Positions 33,743 through 41,088 of a stretch of 64,000 bases of DNA are shown piece after piece. The stretch is from Herbidospora daliensis (GTDB lineage: Bacteria; Actinomycetota; Actinomycetes; Streptosporangiales; Streptosporangiaceae), in NCBI RefSeq assembly GCF_001570585.1, contig NZ_BBXF01000013.1:38688-102687 (forward strand). The letters are read 5' to 3'. The notes below the pieces were generated by a model that was not told the origin of the DNA, made no database searches, and saw only the letters and a list, made by a program, of their open reading frames with translations. Position numbers and translations under genes: made by a program. The first letter of the stretch is position 1. Each line of letters opens with the position of its first letter.

Positions 33743-34918
33743 ATGGCGGCCACGACCACCGAACCGCCCCAGGTCCTGCGTCCGGAGGGAAGCGTGTCGC
33801 GGGTCATCGCGGCCGATCCGGCGCACCTCTACGAATGGGTGGCCGACGTCACCCGTACACCCGAATGGAGCCCCGAGACCCGGCGGTGCGACTGGCTCGG
33901 CGACGAGCGCGGCGTGGGGGCGCGGTTCGAGGGCCTCAACGTGTACGGCTTATGGCGCTGGACCCGCGAGTGCGAGGTGGTCGCCGCCGACCCCGGCCGC
34001 GTGTTCGCCTTCCGCACCGTCCCGACCGGGAAGATCACCGACTCGACGATCTGGAGTTACCGCTTCGAGCCGGTCGACGGCGGCACCCGCGTCACCCACG
34101 GCTACGAGATGGTCCGGCGGCTGACACGCGGCCAGCAGCGCGCGGCGGCCCTGATGCTGCCTCGCCACCGCGACCGCCGGCCCGACATGGCCCGCTCGCT
34201 CGACCGCATGGCCGACCTGGCCGAAGGCCGCGCGAACGCCCGCCAGCCCTACCTGGGCCAGGCCTACACGGCCGAGGGGCCGATCCCGCTCGGCACCATG
34301 TACGTGATGCACCACGCCTTCCGGCGAGACCTGCGCGACCTGTCCCGTGCGGTGCCCGCCACCCCCCTCACCGACCACGAGTCCTGGGCCGCCCTGCACC
34401 GCCGCTGGACGGCCTTCGCCACCACCCTGCACCACCACCACACCATCGAGGACACCGCCATCTGGCCCCGCGTCCGGGCCCGCGCCGATGTGGCCGCGAC
34501 CATGGCCGCGATGGAGGCCGAGCACGACCTGATCGACCCGCTGCTCGACAAGTGCGCCGAGGGCTTCCACGGCATGACCCTCATCCCCGACTCCCGCACC
34601 CGCGACAACCTGGCCGGCGACGTCGCCCGCTTCCGCGACCTGCTCGAAGAGCACCTCGCCCACGAGGAGACCGAGGCGCTGCCGCTCCTCCAGCGGCACC
34701 TGCCGCTCGCGGCCTGGCAGGACAGCGAGAAGGCCGCCCAGGCCGAGTTCAGGTTCGCCGACCTCGCCTTCACCCTGCCCTGGACGGCTCTGGAGGTCCC
34801 CCCGGCCGTGTTCCGCCAGGCCCTCGGCGACGGCGGGCCGATCCTCCGGCTGCTCCTGGCGCTGACCCGCGGCCGCTTCATGCGCGAGCACCGCGTCGCC
34901 TTCAGGTGGGCGTCGTGA
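33743..34918 (+). CDS. SRPBCC - hemerythrin-like fusion protein
   Basis: ATG at 33743 follows AAAGGAG at ideal spacing; 391 residues. Residues 8-150 form an SRPBCC/polyketide-cyclase-like domain (hydrophobic-ligand cup; VIAADPAHLYEWVADVTRTP, then YRFEPVDGGTRVTHGYE). Residues 190-320 are a hemerythrin HHE domain with the iron-ligand pattern HHHHTIEDTAIWP, EAEHDLIDPLLD and HLAHEETEALP. Such a fusion suggests ligand or heme-related binding linked to oxygen, NO or iron sensing. It is divergent to a TetR gene and overlaps the small secreted protein gene by four bases. The exact role is unknown. Confidence 0.8.
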   Translation: MAATTTEPPQVLRPEGSVSRVIAADPAHLYEWVADVTRTPEWSPETRRCDWLGDERGVGARFEGLNVYGLWRWTRECEVVAADPGRVFAFRTVPTGKITDSTIWSYRFEPVDGGTRVTHGYEMVRRLTRGQQRAAALMLPRHRDRRPDMARSLDRMADLAEGRANARQPYLGQAYTAEGPIPLGTMYVMHHAFRRDLRDLSRAVPATPLTDHESWAALHRRWTAFATTLHHHHTIEDTAIWPRVRARADVAATMAAMEAEHDLIDPLLDKCAEGFHGMTLIPDSRTRDNLAGDVARFRDLLEEHLAHEETEALPLLQRHLPLAAWQDSEKAAQAEFRFADLAFTLPWTALEVPPAVFRQALGDGGPILRLLLALTRGRFMREHRVAFRWAS

Positions 34919-35205
34919 CGCGCCTGCTCGCCGCCGCCGCGATCACCCTCGGCGTGTTCGCCGCCCCGGCCGCCGCGGCCCCCTCGGGCTGCACCGGCCG
35001 CTACGAACACACGACCTACGTCGTCGCCTGCACGACGGGCGACGGCACGTACCGGGCCTGGATCACCTGCATGTCGGTCGGCGGCCCCGGCGGCATGGTC
35101 TGGCGCTCCACCGTCTACGGCCCCTGGACCGCCCCCGGCCCCGGCACGAGCTCGGCGGCGTCGTGCGGGGGCACGCCGCTCGGGGCCGGCACTCAGTTCG
35201 CCTGA
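34915..35205 (+). CDS. Small secreted protein
   Basis: GTG at 34915 overlaps the stop of the previous gene (GTGA). The 96-residue product has a clear signal peptide (TRLLAAAAITLGVFAAPAAA) and a short mature part with four cysteines, which may form disulphides. No family was recognised. Translational coupling with the hemerythrin fusion gene suggests shared expression. The gene's 3' end overlaps the convergent SUKH gene by 13 bases. Confidence 0.6.
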   Translation: MTRLLAAAAITLGVFAAPAAAAPSGCTGRYEHTTYVVACTTGDGTYRAWITCMSVGGPGGMVWRSTVYGPWTAPGPGTSSAASCGGTPLGAGTQFA

Positions 35206-35702
35206 GCGAGCACGTCGGCGTAGACGCCGACGAGGAGCTCGCGGAACGACCGGTAACGCACGGCTCCCGGGTACCAGGTGGCGAGGTCCCACGCCTCCCA
35301 CTCGCCGTCGGGGGTGACGATCTCGGGGTTGAGCAGGATGACCTGCCCGTCGTCCCAATCGGAGACGTACAGCGTGGCGGGCAGGTAGCCGGGCCGGAAG
35401 TGCAGCGTGCAGTCCTGCTCCGGCCCGTAGGTGAAGTAGTCGTCGTCGGAGACGGGCGGCTCGTCCTCGCCCCAGCCCTCGGCGAGGCGGTGGTCGACGT
35501 CCCGCGTCCACCCGACCTCGGCGATCCGCCGCAGCGGCGGGCAGAGCGCGGTCTCCGGATCCCAGCCGTCGGCGGCCGTCAGGAACTCCCGGTAGCTCGG
35601 CGGCAGCCGCATCCCCAGCCGCTCCTCATGCGCCCGCACCACGTCTTCGCCCAAGCCGGGCCGGACGGAAGCGGCCGCGAGGAGATCGTCCCACATGGTC
35701 AT
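35193..35702 (-). CDS. SMI1/KNR4 (SUKH) family protein
   Basis: A 169-residue protein from ATG at 35702 (ATG at 35696 also possible). It has the SUKH signature: EERLGMRLPPSYREFLTAAD, then the middle acidic stretch and the tryptophan-rich end (WDDGQVILLNPEIV). The superfamily includes immunity proteins of contact-dependent and polymorphic toxins as well as housekeeping regulators. No toxin gene is nearby, so it may be a solitary immunity or a general partner protein. Its start codon is only 13 bases from the divergent MazG-NUDIX start. Confidence 0.8.
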   Translation of the reverse strand: MTMWDDLLAAASVRPGLGEDVVRAHEERLGMRLPPSYREFLTAADGWDPETALCPPLRRIAEVGWTRDVDHRLAEGWGEDEPPVSDDDYFTYGPEQDCTLHFRPGYLPATLYVSDWDDGQVILLNPEIVTPDGEWEAWDLATWYPGAVRYRSFRELLVGVYADVLAQAN

Positions 35703-35715
35703 GTGAGGGACCCTA

Positions 35716-36489
35716 GTGATCGTGACCGACATCTCCTGGGACCAGCTGGCGGGACTGGTGGACTGGCTCGACCGGTCGAGCCCCGACGGCCCGGAACGCC
35801 CGCTCCTGCGCGTAATGAAGATCACCGAAGAGGCGGGCGAAGCCGCCGAGGCGGTGATCGGCCTGCTGGGCCACAACCCCCGCAAAGGCCGCATCCACAC
35901 CCGCCAGGACGTCGTCGACGAACTCTGCGACGTCGCCGTCACCGCGCTCATCGCCCTCGCCTCCTTCAGCGACGACCCCAGGCGCGACTACCAGGCCCAC
36001 GTGGCCAAGGTCGCCGACCGGGCGGGGGTGACGGTCCGCCGGCGCCCGCCGAGGTTCCCCGTGTCGATCAAGGGCGTCGTCGTCCGCGACGACCGCGTCC
36101 TGCTGCTCCGCAACGAGCGGGACGAATGGGAACTCCCCGGCGGCCGGCTCGAACTGGGCGAGGATCCGATCGACTGCCTGGCCCGGGAGATCGGGGAGGA
36201 GACCGGCTGGGAGGCCGAGGTCGGCCCGATCCTCGACTCGTGGCAGTACCACGTCTTCCCGGGGGCCGACGTTCTGATCGTCACCTACGGCGTCACGGTG
36301 GCGACCGGAGGGGCGCCGGTCCTGAGCCACGAGCACCGGGAGATCGGCCTGTTCACCGAAGCGGAGGTCGGCGGCCTTCGCATGCCGGAGAACTACAAAC
36401 GCTCGATCGCCACGTGGTTCGCGGTGAAAGACGAAAGGCCGCCGGGAGCACCGGCGGCCTTCGTGAACAGCGACGATCAGACGTCGTAA
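35716..36489 (+). CDS. MazG-like - NUDIX fusion hydrolase
   Basis: A 257-residue protein. Residues 1-95 are a MazG-like all-alpha NTP pyrophosphatase domain with EEAGEAAEA and DVVDELCDVAVTA metal-binding motifs. Residues 110-235 are a NUDIX hydrolase with the box GGRLELGEDPIDCLAREIGEE. Both domains cleave nucleotide diphosphate bonds, so the fusion is probably a nucleotide-pool sanitation enzyme. Start GTG 35716 has GAGGGA upstream; GTG 35722 is an alternative. The last 18 codons run through a strong hairpin (36435-36461) and into the glnA1-derived repeat, so the C-terminal tail may have been changed by the island insertion. Confidence 0.84.
   Translation: MIVTDISWDQLAGLVDWLDRSSPDGPERPLLRVMKITEEAGEAAEAVIGLLGHNPRKGRIHTRQDVVDELCDVAVTALIALASFSDDPRRDYQAHVAKVADRAGVTVRRRPPRFPVSIKGVVVRDDRVLLLRNERDEWELPGGRLELGEDPIDCLAREIGEETGWEAEVGPILDSWQYHVFPGADVLIVTYGVTVATGGAPVLSHEHREIGLFTEAEVGGLRMPENYKRSIATWFAVKDERPPGAPAAFVNSDDQTS
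36435..36461 (-). terminator. Hairpin with T-rich tail, probably the original glnA1 terminator
   Basis: Perfect stem GGCCGCCGG-N5-CCGGCGGCC (36437-36459), extended by two A-T pairs. Read on the minus strand, the stem is followed by TTTCGTCTTTC, a Rho-independent terminator tail. It lies 16 bases beyond a relic of the glnA1 stop region (36477). It therefore looks like the terminator that glnA1 lost when the island inserted. It may also act on the MazG-NUDIX gene from the other side. Confidence 0.65.
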
Positions 36490-36497
36490 TAGAGCCC
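36481..36497. repeat. Distal att-like repeat (glnA1 3'-end relic)
   Basis: ACGTCGTAATAGAGCCC matches 41093-41109 at 15 of 17 positions. On the minus strand it reads LYYDV followed by TGA at 36477, the same last residues as glnA1. Upstream coding similarity stops right here. Confidence 0.65.
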
Positions 36498-36610
36498 CTA
36501 ACGTTTTCGACGCTTCATGGCCTCGGACCGAACTGAATGGTCGTCAGTCGCTCGACCACAGCCAAGATCCGCTGGGCGCCACTCCTTCGATGTTGCGAGC
36601 CGTCCTTCGG

Positions 36611-36994
36611 CTAACGGACTGTCTGTTTCCTGAGCGCGGTAAGCCGCGCGAGCCTGGAGGTCTTCTCATCCGGGCCGTCGTAGTCCCATGGCTTGTCCTC
36701 GGGCGATCCGTCGGAGGTGCGGCGAAGACCCAACGCTTCCAAAGCCTTGTCGAGCCCACCATCTTTGACCGTGACGCGGTCATAAGCGCTGAGCGCTACA
36801 TAGTTCAGAAGTTCCCGCTCAGGCCATCGGTCGACGGCCCAATTCGATCGCGGTTGAACGGCAACGAGGCCCACTTCGGGAATCTCGGCGAGGTAGGCAG
36901 GATCGGTGGCCGCGCACCCGAATGCATCGCCGCCCAGGCCCACCAACCAGGACTGGAAGTACCAGAAGCCGTCGTCGGAGCACCAGCCCTGCAT
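36611..36994 (-). CDS. DUF4240-like protein
   Basis: ATG at 36994 gives 127 residues starting MQGWCSDDGFWYFQSWLVG. The FQSWLVGLGGDAFGCAATDP and AEIPEV patterns resemble the DUF4240 family, often encoded near toxin-immunity loci. The N-terminal part of that family (an EFW-type helix) seems to be missing, so it may be truncated; a TTG at 37039 could extend it by 15 residues. It lies alone in the island on the minus strand. Function unknown. Confidence 0.5.
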   Translation of the reverse strand: MQGWCSDDGFWYFQSWLVGLGGDAFGCAATDPAYLAEIPEVGLVAVQPRSNWAVDRWPERELLNYVALSAYDRVTVKDGGLDKALEALGLRRTSDGSPEDKPWDYDGPDEKTSRLARLTALRKQTVR

Positions 36995-37079
36995 GATTTC
37001 TACGCCGCCCCCACTCAGCCGACTGGCGGCCGGACCCAATGGTGCACGTTCGCGTCAGCGGGAGCGGGCGGTGAACACC

Positions 37080-37432
37080 GCCGCCCTGGTCTTCGATAAG
37101 AGCGGCGAACGTTTGCGGCTCATCTACCGTCTGTACGTATGCCGGGGCCACAAGGGCGAGCCAAGACCTTCGGCTGGATTACAGCGTCCTGATTCTCACC
37201 GCCCATCTCCAGTTGGGCGGCCCGATCATGTGGTCTGGGACGACCTCAGCCAGCACTTAGCGCCCGGCATCAACACATTCGCCGCCGAGCACGTCGACTG
37301 GCTCACTGTTGTCCAGTACCCACCTATGATCCCGACCTCGATCCTATCGACGGTATCTGGTCCCTACTTCGACGCGGGGGATCTTGGCCAACCTCGCCGC
37401 TGCTGACATGTCCCATTCTGAAGAAGATCTAG
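37080..37432 (+). pseudogene. IS630-type transposase, C-terminal fragment
   Basis: Frameshifted remnant. Frame pieces give RLRLIYRLYVCRGHKGEP, LILTAHLQLGGP, VVWDDLSQHLAPGINTFAAE and, in another frame, PTYDPDLDPIDGIWSLLRR. These are the catalytic DDE-type blocks of IS630 transposases in the right order. At least two frame changes are needed, so it is not functional. The stretch from 37040 to 37684 contains nothing else I recognise. Confidence 0.7.
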
Positions 37433-37684
37433 TACCGGCCGCACCTGTTCGACGGATGTCTCATCGATACCGGCCTGACACTCGCAACCGAAGTTGACAT
37501 AACGAATTAAGATCAGGAAAAGCTGTCAACATAACGACGAAACTCGAATTGGGCAATAGGCTGTCCCGAAGAGTGGGCAAGATCAATACGGTACGCAGGC
37601 CGGGGAGTCGGAGATGGCGACATCGAGCATTGCCGACCATAGCCATACATGTGGGACGGTGTATGTACAAATCGGGTGTGCGCC

Positions 37685-39796
37685 ATGACGCGCGTCTGGA
37701 GGCGGCCACCTTGGGCTAAACCAGAGGACAAGCCGCCAACTGCTGACGGCTTTGCGGCGGAGGCGCCGAATCGGGCAACGGTGCAGTGGGTTGACGGGGC
37801 GGTGGTGTACGGGTCGTTGACCATGATTAGCGAAGTTCAGGGTGACGTCAGCATTTCTGACGGCCAGCGGCCGCTGTATTATCTGAGCACACCAACGCCG
37901 AGCAAATCCATTGCGGTTCAAGAAGCGCGACTGCAACCCAGCAAATTATTGCATCCGCGGTATGAGGTGGTCGACTTCGTCGGCCGCACGACGGAACTTC
38001 TCCGATTGGAAGACTGGCGGGACTCGGCGAGGGCGGCGGCGGTGATGCTCATGCATGGACCGAGCGGTCAGGGGAAATCCCGGCTTGCAGCGCATTTTAC
38101 GCGAGCCAGTGAGCGGGCGGGTTGGCAGGTGCTCCACGCTCGGCATGGGGACGAGGTGATAGCGCCGCCGTTCGAAGGCAGGCTAACCCCACAACCACAT
38201 TCCGCGCCGGATCGGGATGGGCTGCTTGTCGTGGCCGACTACGCGGAACGTTGGCCAACCAGGGATCTGGTAAGGATGGTGCTCGACAGCGCCCGACAGA
38301 GGCGGCGGACCCGCGTTCTGCTTCTGTCCCGCCCAGCCGGAGTCTGGTGGCGGACCGTCGCCTACAACATCAGCGCTTCCGATGTCTCTTCTGAAGACCT
38401 CATGCTGTCCCCGTTGCTCAATCAATCCATTGATCGCCGCGAGGTATTTGCCTTGGCCCGCGATCGTTTCGCCGAAGCCCTCGACGTGCCGAATACGAGG
38501 CAGATTTCGGCCCCGTCAACTCTGGACCTTCCGGAGTTCGACCATGTACTCGCGGTGCACATGGCAGCTCTGGCTGCGGTGGACGCCTGGCAACGCGGCG
38601 AACATGCGCCCGACGACCCTGGCAGAATCTCGGCCTACCTACTCGACCGGGAAATGGCGTACTGGCATGCGCTGCATTCTAACGGTGCCGACTCGCTGCA
38701 CTCCGAGCCTCGAACCATGAGGCGTGTGGTGTTCGTCGCCGCACTCACTCGCGCGCTGCCCCATGACCAAGGCATCAGAGCCATCGATGTCACCGCCATA
38801 GCCAGCACTCCAGAAGGAGCCAATCGTGTCCTAACTGATCACAGCACATGTTATCCACCCTCCGACCCGTCCATGGTGTTGGAACCGCTCCATCCGAATC
38901 GACTGAGTGAAGATTTCCTTGGCTTGACAATCCCCGGGCATTCCCATGGAGCAGTACACGCCCCCGATTCTTGGGCGATTGAAGCGATAGGCGGTCTGCT
39001 GACCAGCCGGCCTCCTGCGCCGATCTGGACCCGGTCGGCCATGACCGTCCTGATCGAGACTGCCGCACGCTGGCCCCACGTCGCATCCAAGTGCCTAGCA
39101 CCTCTCTTGGGCACACACCCAGAATTGGCGGCGCACATTGTCGGATCCGCCGCTGCGCGCCTCGCCGAACTGACTGATATCGATCATGACGTGCTCAGCG
39201 GCGTCGCCTCTCACCTCCGCAAGAAGCGAAAAGCCGACTTAGACTCTGAAATCGCGATCGACGCCCTCGGTGACCGACTCCGGGGCGATGGCGGCCAGAC
39301 AACTGCGCCTGCTCCTTCCAAGGCGCAACAGCGAACGAGCCGGCGACTGAAACGTCTGTCGAGAAGCGGCTTCCGCATGATGAACAGCTGGCGCATTCCA
39401 GGCACTGACGATCGCGTCGATCATCTGGTGATCGGACCGACAGGGGTGTTCCTCGTCCTGTCCATGAGCTGGGATCGACGTCTCGCCGTGCGAACCCAGT
39501 CACGAAGCGGCTTGACTCACGGCCCATTCAGTCAGAGACCCCAGCTTGACGAGGCGAGGCGGCTCGCGCGCGAGACTGGCCGACTTGTCAACGAGAAATT
39601 AGGTTTCGATGTCCCCATACGGCCATCATTGGCTATTTACGGCCCGGTAATCCCGTGGAACGTGTTGGAGATTGACAATGTGGATGTCTACCAGGCGAAC
39701 AGGATTGCTCGGTATCTATCAAAACGAAGCGTGAGCCTGGGCGCCAAAGAAATCGATCAGATCCACCGGGCGGTGCGAAATACATTGCTGCCGTGA
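37685..39796 (+). CDS. STAND-like NTPase with C-terminal NERD-like domain
   Basis: About 703 residues. The N-terminal part carries a short GDVSISDG-type element near 53, then VVDFVGRTTELLRLEDWRD, the usual entry to a STAND/NACHT NTPase. Walker A is GPSGQGKS (125-132) and Walker B is near LLVVADYAE (180-188). A helical middle (200-550) follows. The C-terminus (about 560-690) resembles NERD nucleases (RVDHLVIGPTGVFLVL), but where active members have an E-x-K motif this one reads LSMSW, so it may be inactive. Codon use is less GC-biased than in neighbouring genes, which supports transfer. STAND proteins with effector tails are common in phage defence; this role is inferred. Start: ATG 37685; ATG 37649 is in frame but less likely. 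Confidence 0.7.
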   Translation: MTRVWRRPPWAKPEDKPPTADGFAAEAPNRATVQWVDGAVVYGSLTMISEVQGDVSISDGQRPLYYLSTPTPSKSIAVQEARLQPSKLLHPRYEVVDFVGRTTELLRLEDWRDSARAAAVMLMHGPSGQGKSRLAAHFTRASERAGWQVLHARHGDEVIAPPFEGRLTPQPHSAPDRDGLLVVADYAERWPTRDLVRMVLDSARQRRRTRVLLLSRPAGVWWRTVAYNISASDVSSEDLMLSPLLNQSIDRREVFALARDRFAEALDVPNTRQISAPSTLDLPEFDHVLAVHMAALAAVDAWQRGEHAPDDPGRISAYLLDREMAYWHALHSNGADSLHSEPRTMRRVVFVAALTRALPHDQGIRAIDVTAIASTPEGANRVLTDHSTCYPPSDPSMVLEPLHPNRLSEDFLGLTIPGHSHGAVHAPDSWAIEAIGGLLTSRPPAPIWTRSAMTVLIETAARWPHVASKCLAPLLGTHPELAAHIVGSAAARLAELTDIDHDVLSGVASHLRKKRKADLDSEIAIDALGDRLRGDGGQTTAPAPSKAQQRTSRRLKRLSRSGFRMMNSWRIPGTDDRVDHLVIGPTGVFLVLSMSWDRRLAVRTQSRSGLTHGPFSQRPQLDEARRLARETGRLVNEKLGFDVPIRPSLAIYGPVIPWNVLEIDNVDVYQANRIARYLSKRSVSLGAKEIDQIHRAVRNTLLP

Positions 39797-39999
39797 TCTC
39801 TTGAAGGACTTATTGAGAATTTCGGTCCTTACTGAATCTGGGTGTATCGATTATCTGAGGGAAATGCCGACCCGCGACGACACTCTGTACTGAGCACAAC
39901 CTCAATGGCGGGGTGAACATCGCGCTTTGCTCATGTACCTAGCCTTGAATGCATTCTGTCGGGTAGTTGATGAGGGTTGACCTGCGAGGTTCGATCGGT

Positions 40000-40513
40000 G
40001 TGAGCGGTACGCGCGCAAGGCGGCGGCTTCACCACCAAAGGAACAGCATCGCGAGGCAGTACGGCTGCGGACAGCCGGATGTTTCAGCGGGGGACACCCA
40101 CGCGGCGGTGGCCCGCACGCTGCGCGTCAACAAGACGGTCGAACGACGGCGGCGTGGCTGGCGGGAAGGCGGCACGCGGGTGCTGGCCTCCCAAAGCCCG
40201 CCCTCCCTGCCTAAACTGAGTCCTGCGCAGTTCACGCCGCTGGAGACCGAACTGGAACACGGCACTCTGGTACACGGGTTCGCGGACCAGCAGTGGACCA
40301 TGATGCGGACAAAAAGCTCATCGGGTGGATGTTTCACATCGGCTACCCGGTGTCGGGTGTCGTCTGGCTGCTGTTGCGACGTAACGGCTGGTCAGTCCAG
40401 CGCCCGGCGTGGCGGTCGAGCGAGACGAGGCCGCGGTCGGGCTGTGGATTACCGACCACTTGCTGCCCCGCATGAAGACGTTCGCGGCCGAGCACGCCGA
40501 CCGAGACGCCTGA
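40000..40513 (+). pseudogene. IS630-type transposase, N-terminal fragment with internal deletion
   Basis: The reading VARTLRVNKTVERRRRGWRE, then SLPKLSPAQF and HGFADQQWTM, matches the N-terminal helix-turn-helix part of IS630 transposases. A frameshift leads to YPVSGVVWLLLRRNGWSVQ, and another to a C-terminal piece WITDHLLPRMKTFAAEHAD ending at 40511-40513. The middle catalytic part is missing, so it is a decayed copy. It directly precedes the recombinase fragment. Bases 39797-39999 hold no gene. Confidence 0.65.
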
Positions 40514-41061
40514 GCGCTATCGGGCGGCTGTCCTGCTTAGGGCGTTCGTCGGTCTTCAACGGCCGAAGTCTGCGGCCTGTGCGTGGCTGACATCGACTTC
40601 TTGCAGTGCATCGTCCATCCCGCCGTGCAGTACCCCGCAGAGGCGCTCAAGACCGAGGCGTCCCTTACGTCGGTGCCTATTCCCGGGTCGCTCGCGCTCG
40701 TCCTCTCGGCGTACGTGAAGGCCGCCCGCAGCGGCGAAACGCTTCTGACGGACGACAACGCGCGCAGGTCGGCCTTTGGAAACTTGAACGCGCAATACGA
40801 AAAGCCCGCAGCAAGGTACAGGACCTTCCTACGGGCTTCCGATTCCACGACTTAAGGCACTACCTCGCATTGCTCCTGATCGCCTCAGGCGCTGACGTCA
40901 AGGTCGTCCAGGCCCGGCTACGGCACGCCAGCGCCAAGACCACGCTCGACACCTACGGGCACCTGTGGCCGGACTCCGACGAGTCGACCCGCGCCGCGAT
41001 CGACGCAGTGTTCACCGCTCGGGCGGAACTGAGGCAGAACCAGCACGGCACCGCGCGATGA
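40514..41061 (+). pseudogene. Tyrosine recombinase (phage-type integrase) pseudogene
   Basis: C-terminal catalytic domain only, split over frames. The pieces are RYRAAVLLRAFVGL, then after a shift EVCGLCVADIDFLQCIVHP, then after another shift FRFHDLRHYLALLLIASGAD and ARLRHASAKTTLDTYGHLWP. HxxR (HDLRH), the second histidine region and the Tyr in LDTYGHLW are visible. The N-terminal arm and core-binding part are missing, replaced by the IS630 remnant. It ends 28 bases before glnA1, next to the flanking repeat, as expected for an integrase that used the glnA1 3' end as attachment site. Confidence 0.8.
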
Positions 41062-41088
41062 CCATGCAGGTCACCGCGCGGCCACCGG

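Noticed and set aside
36590..37099. A plus-strand reading frame at the island start
   Set aside because: Antisense to the DUF4240-like gene; no motif.
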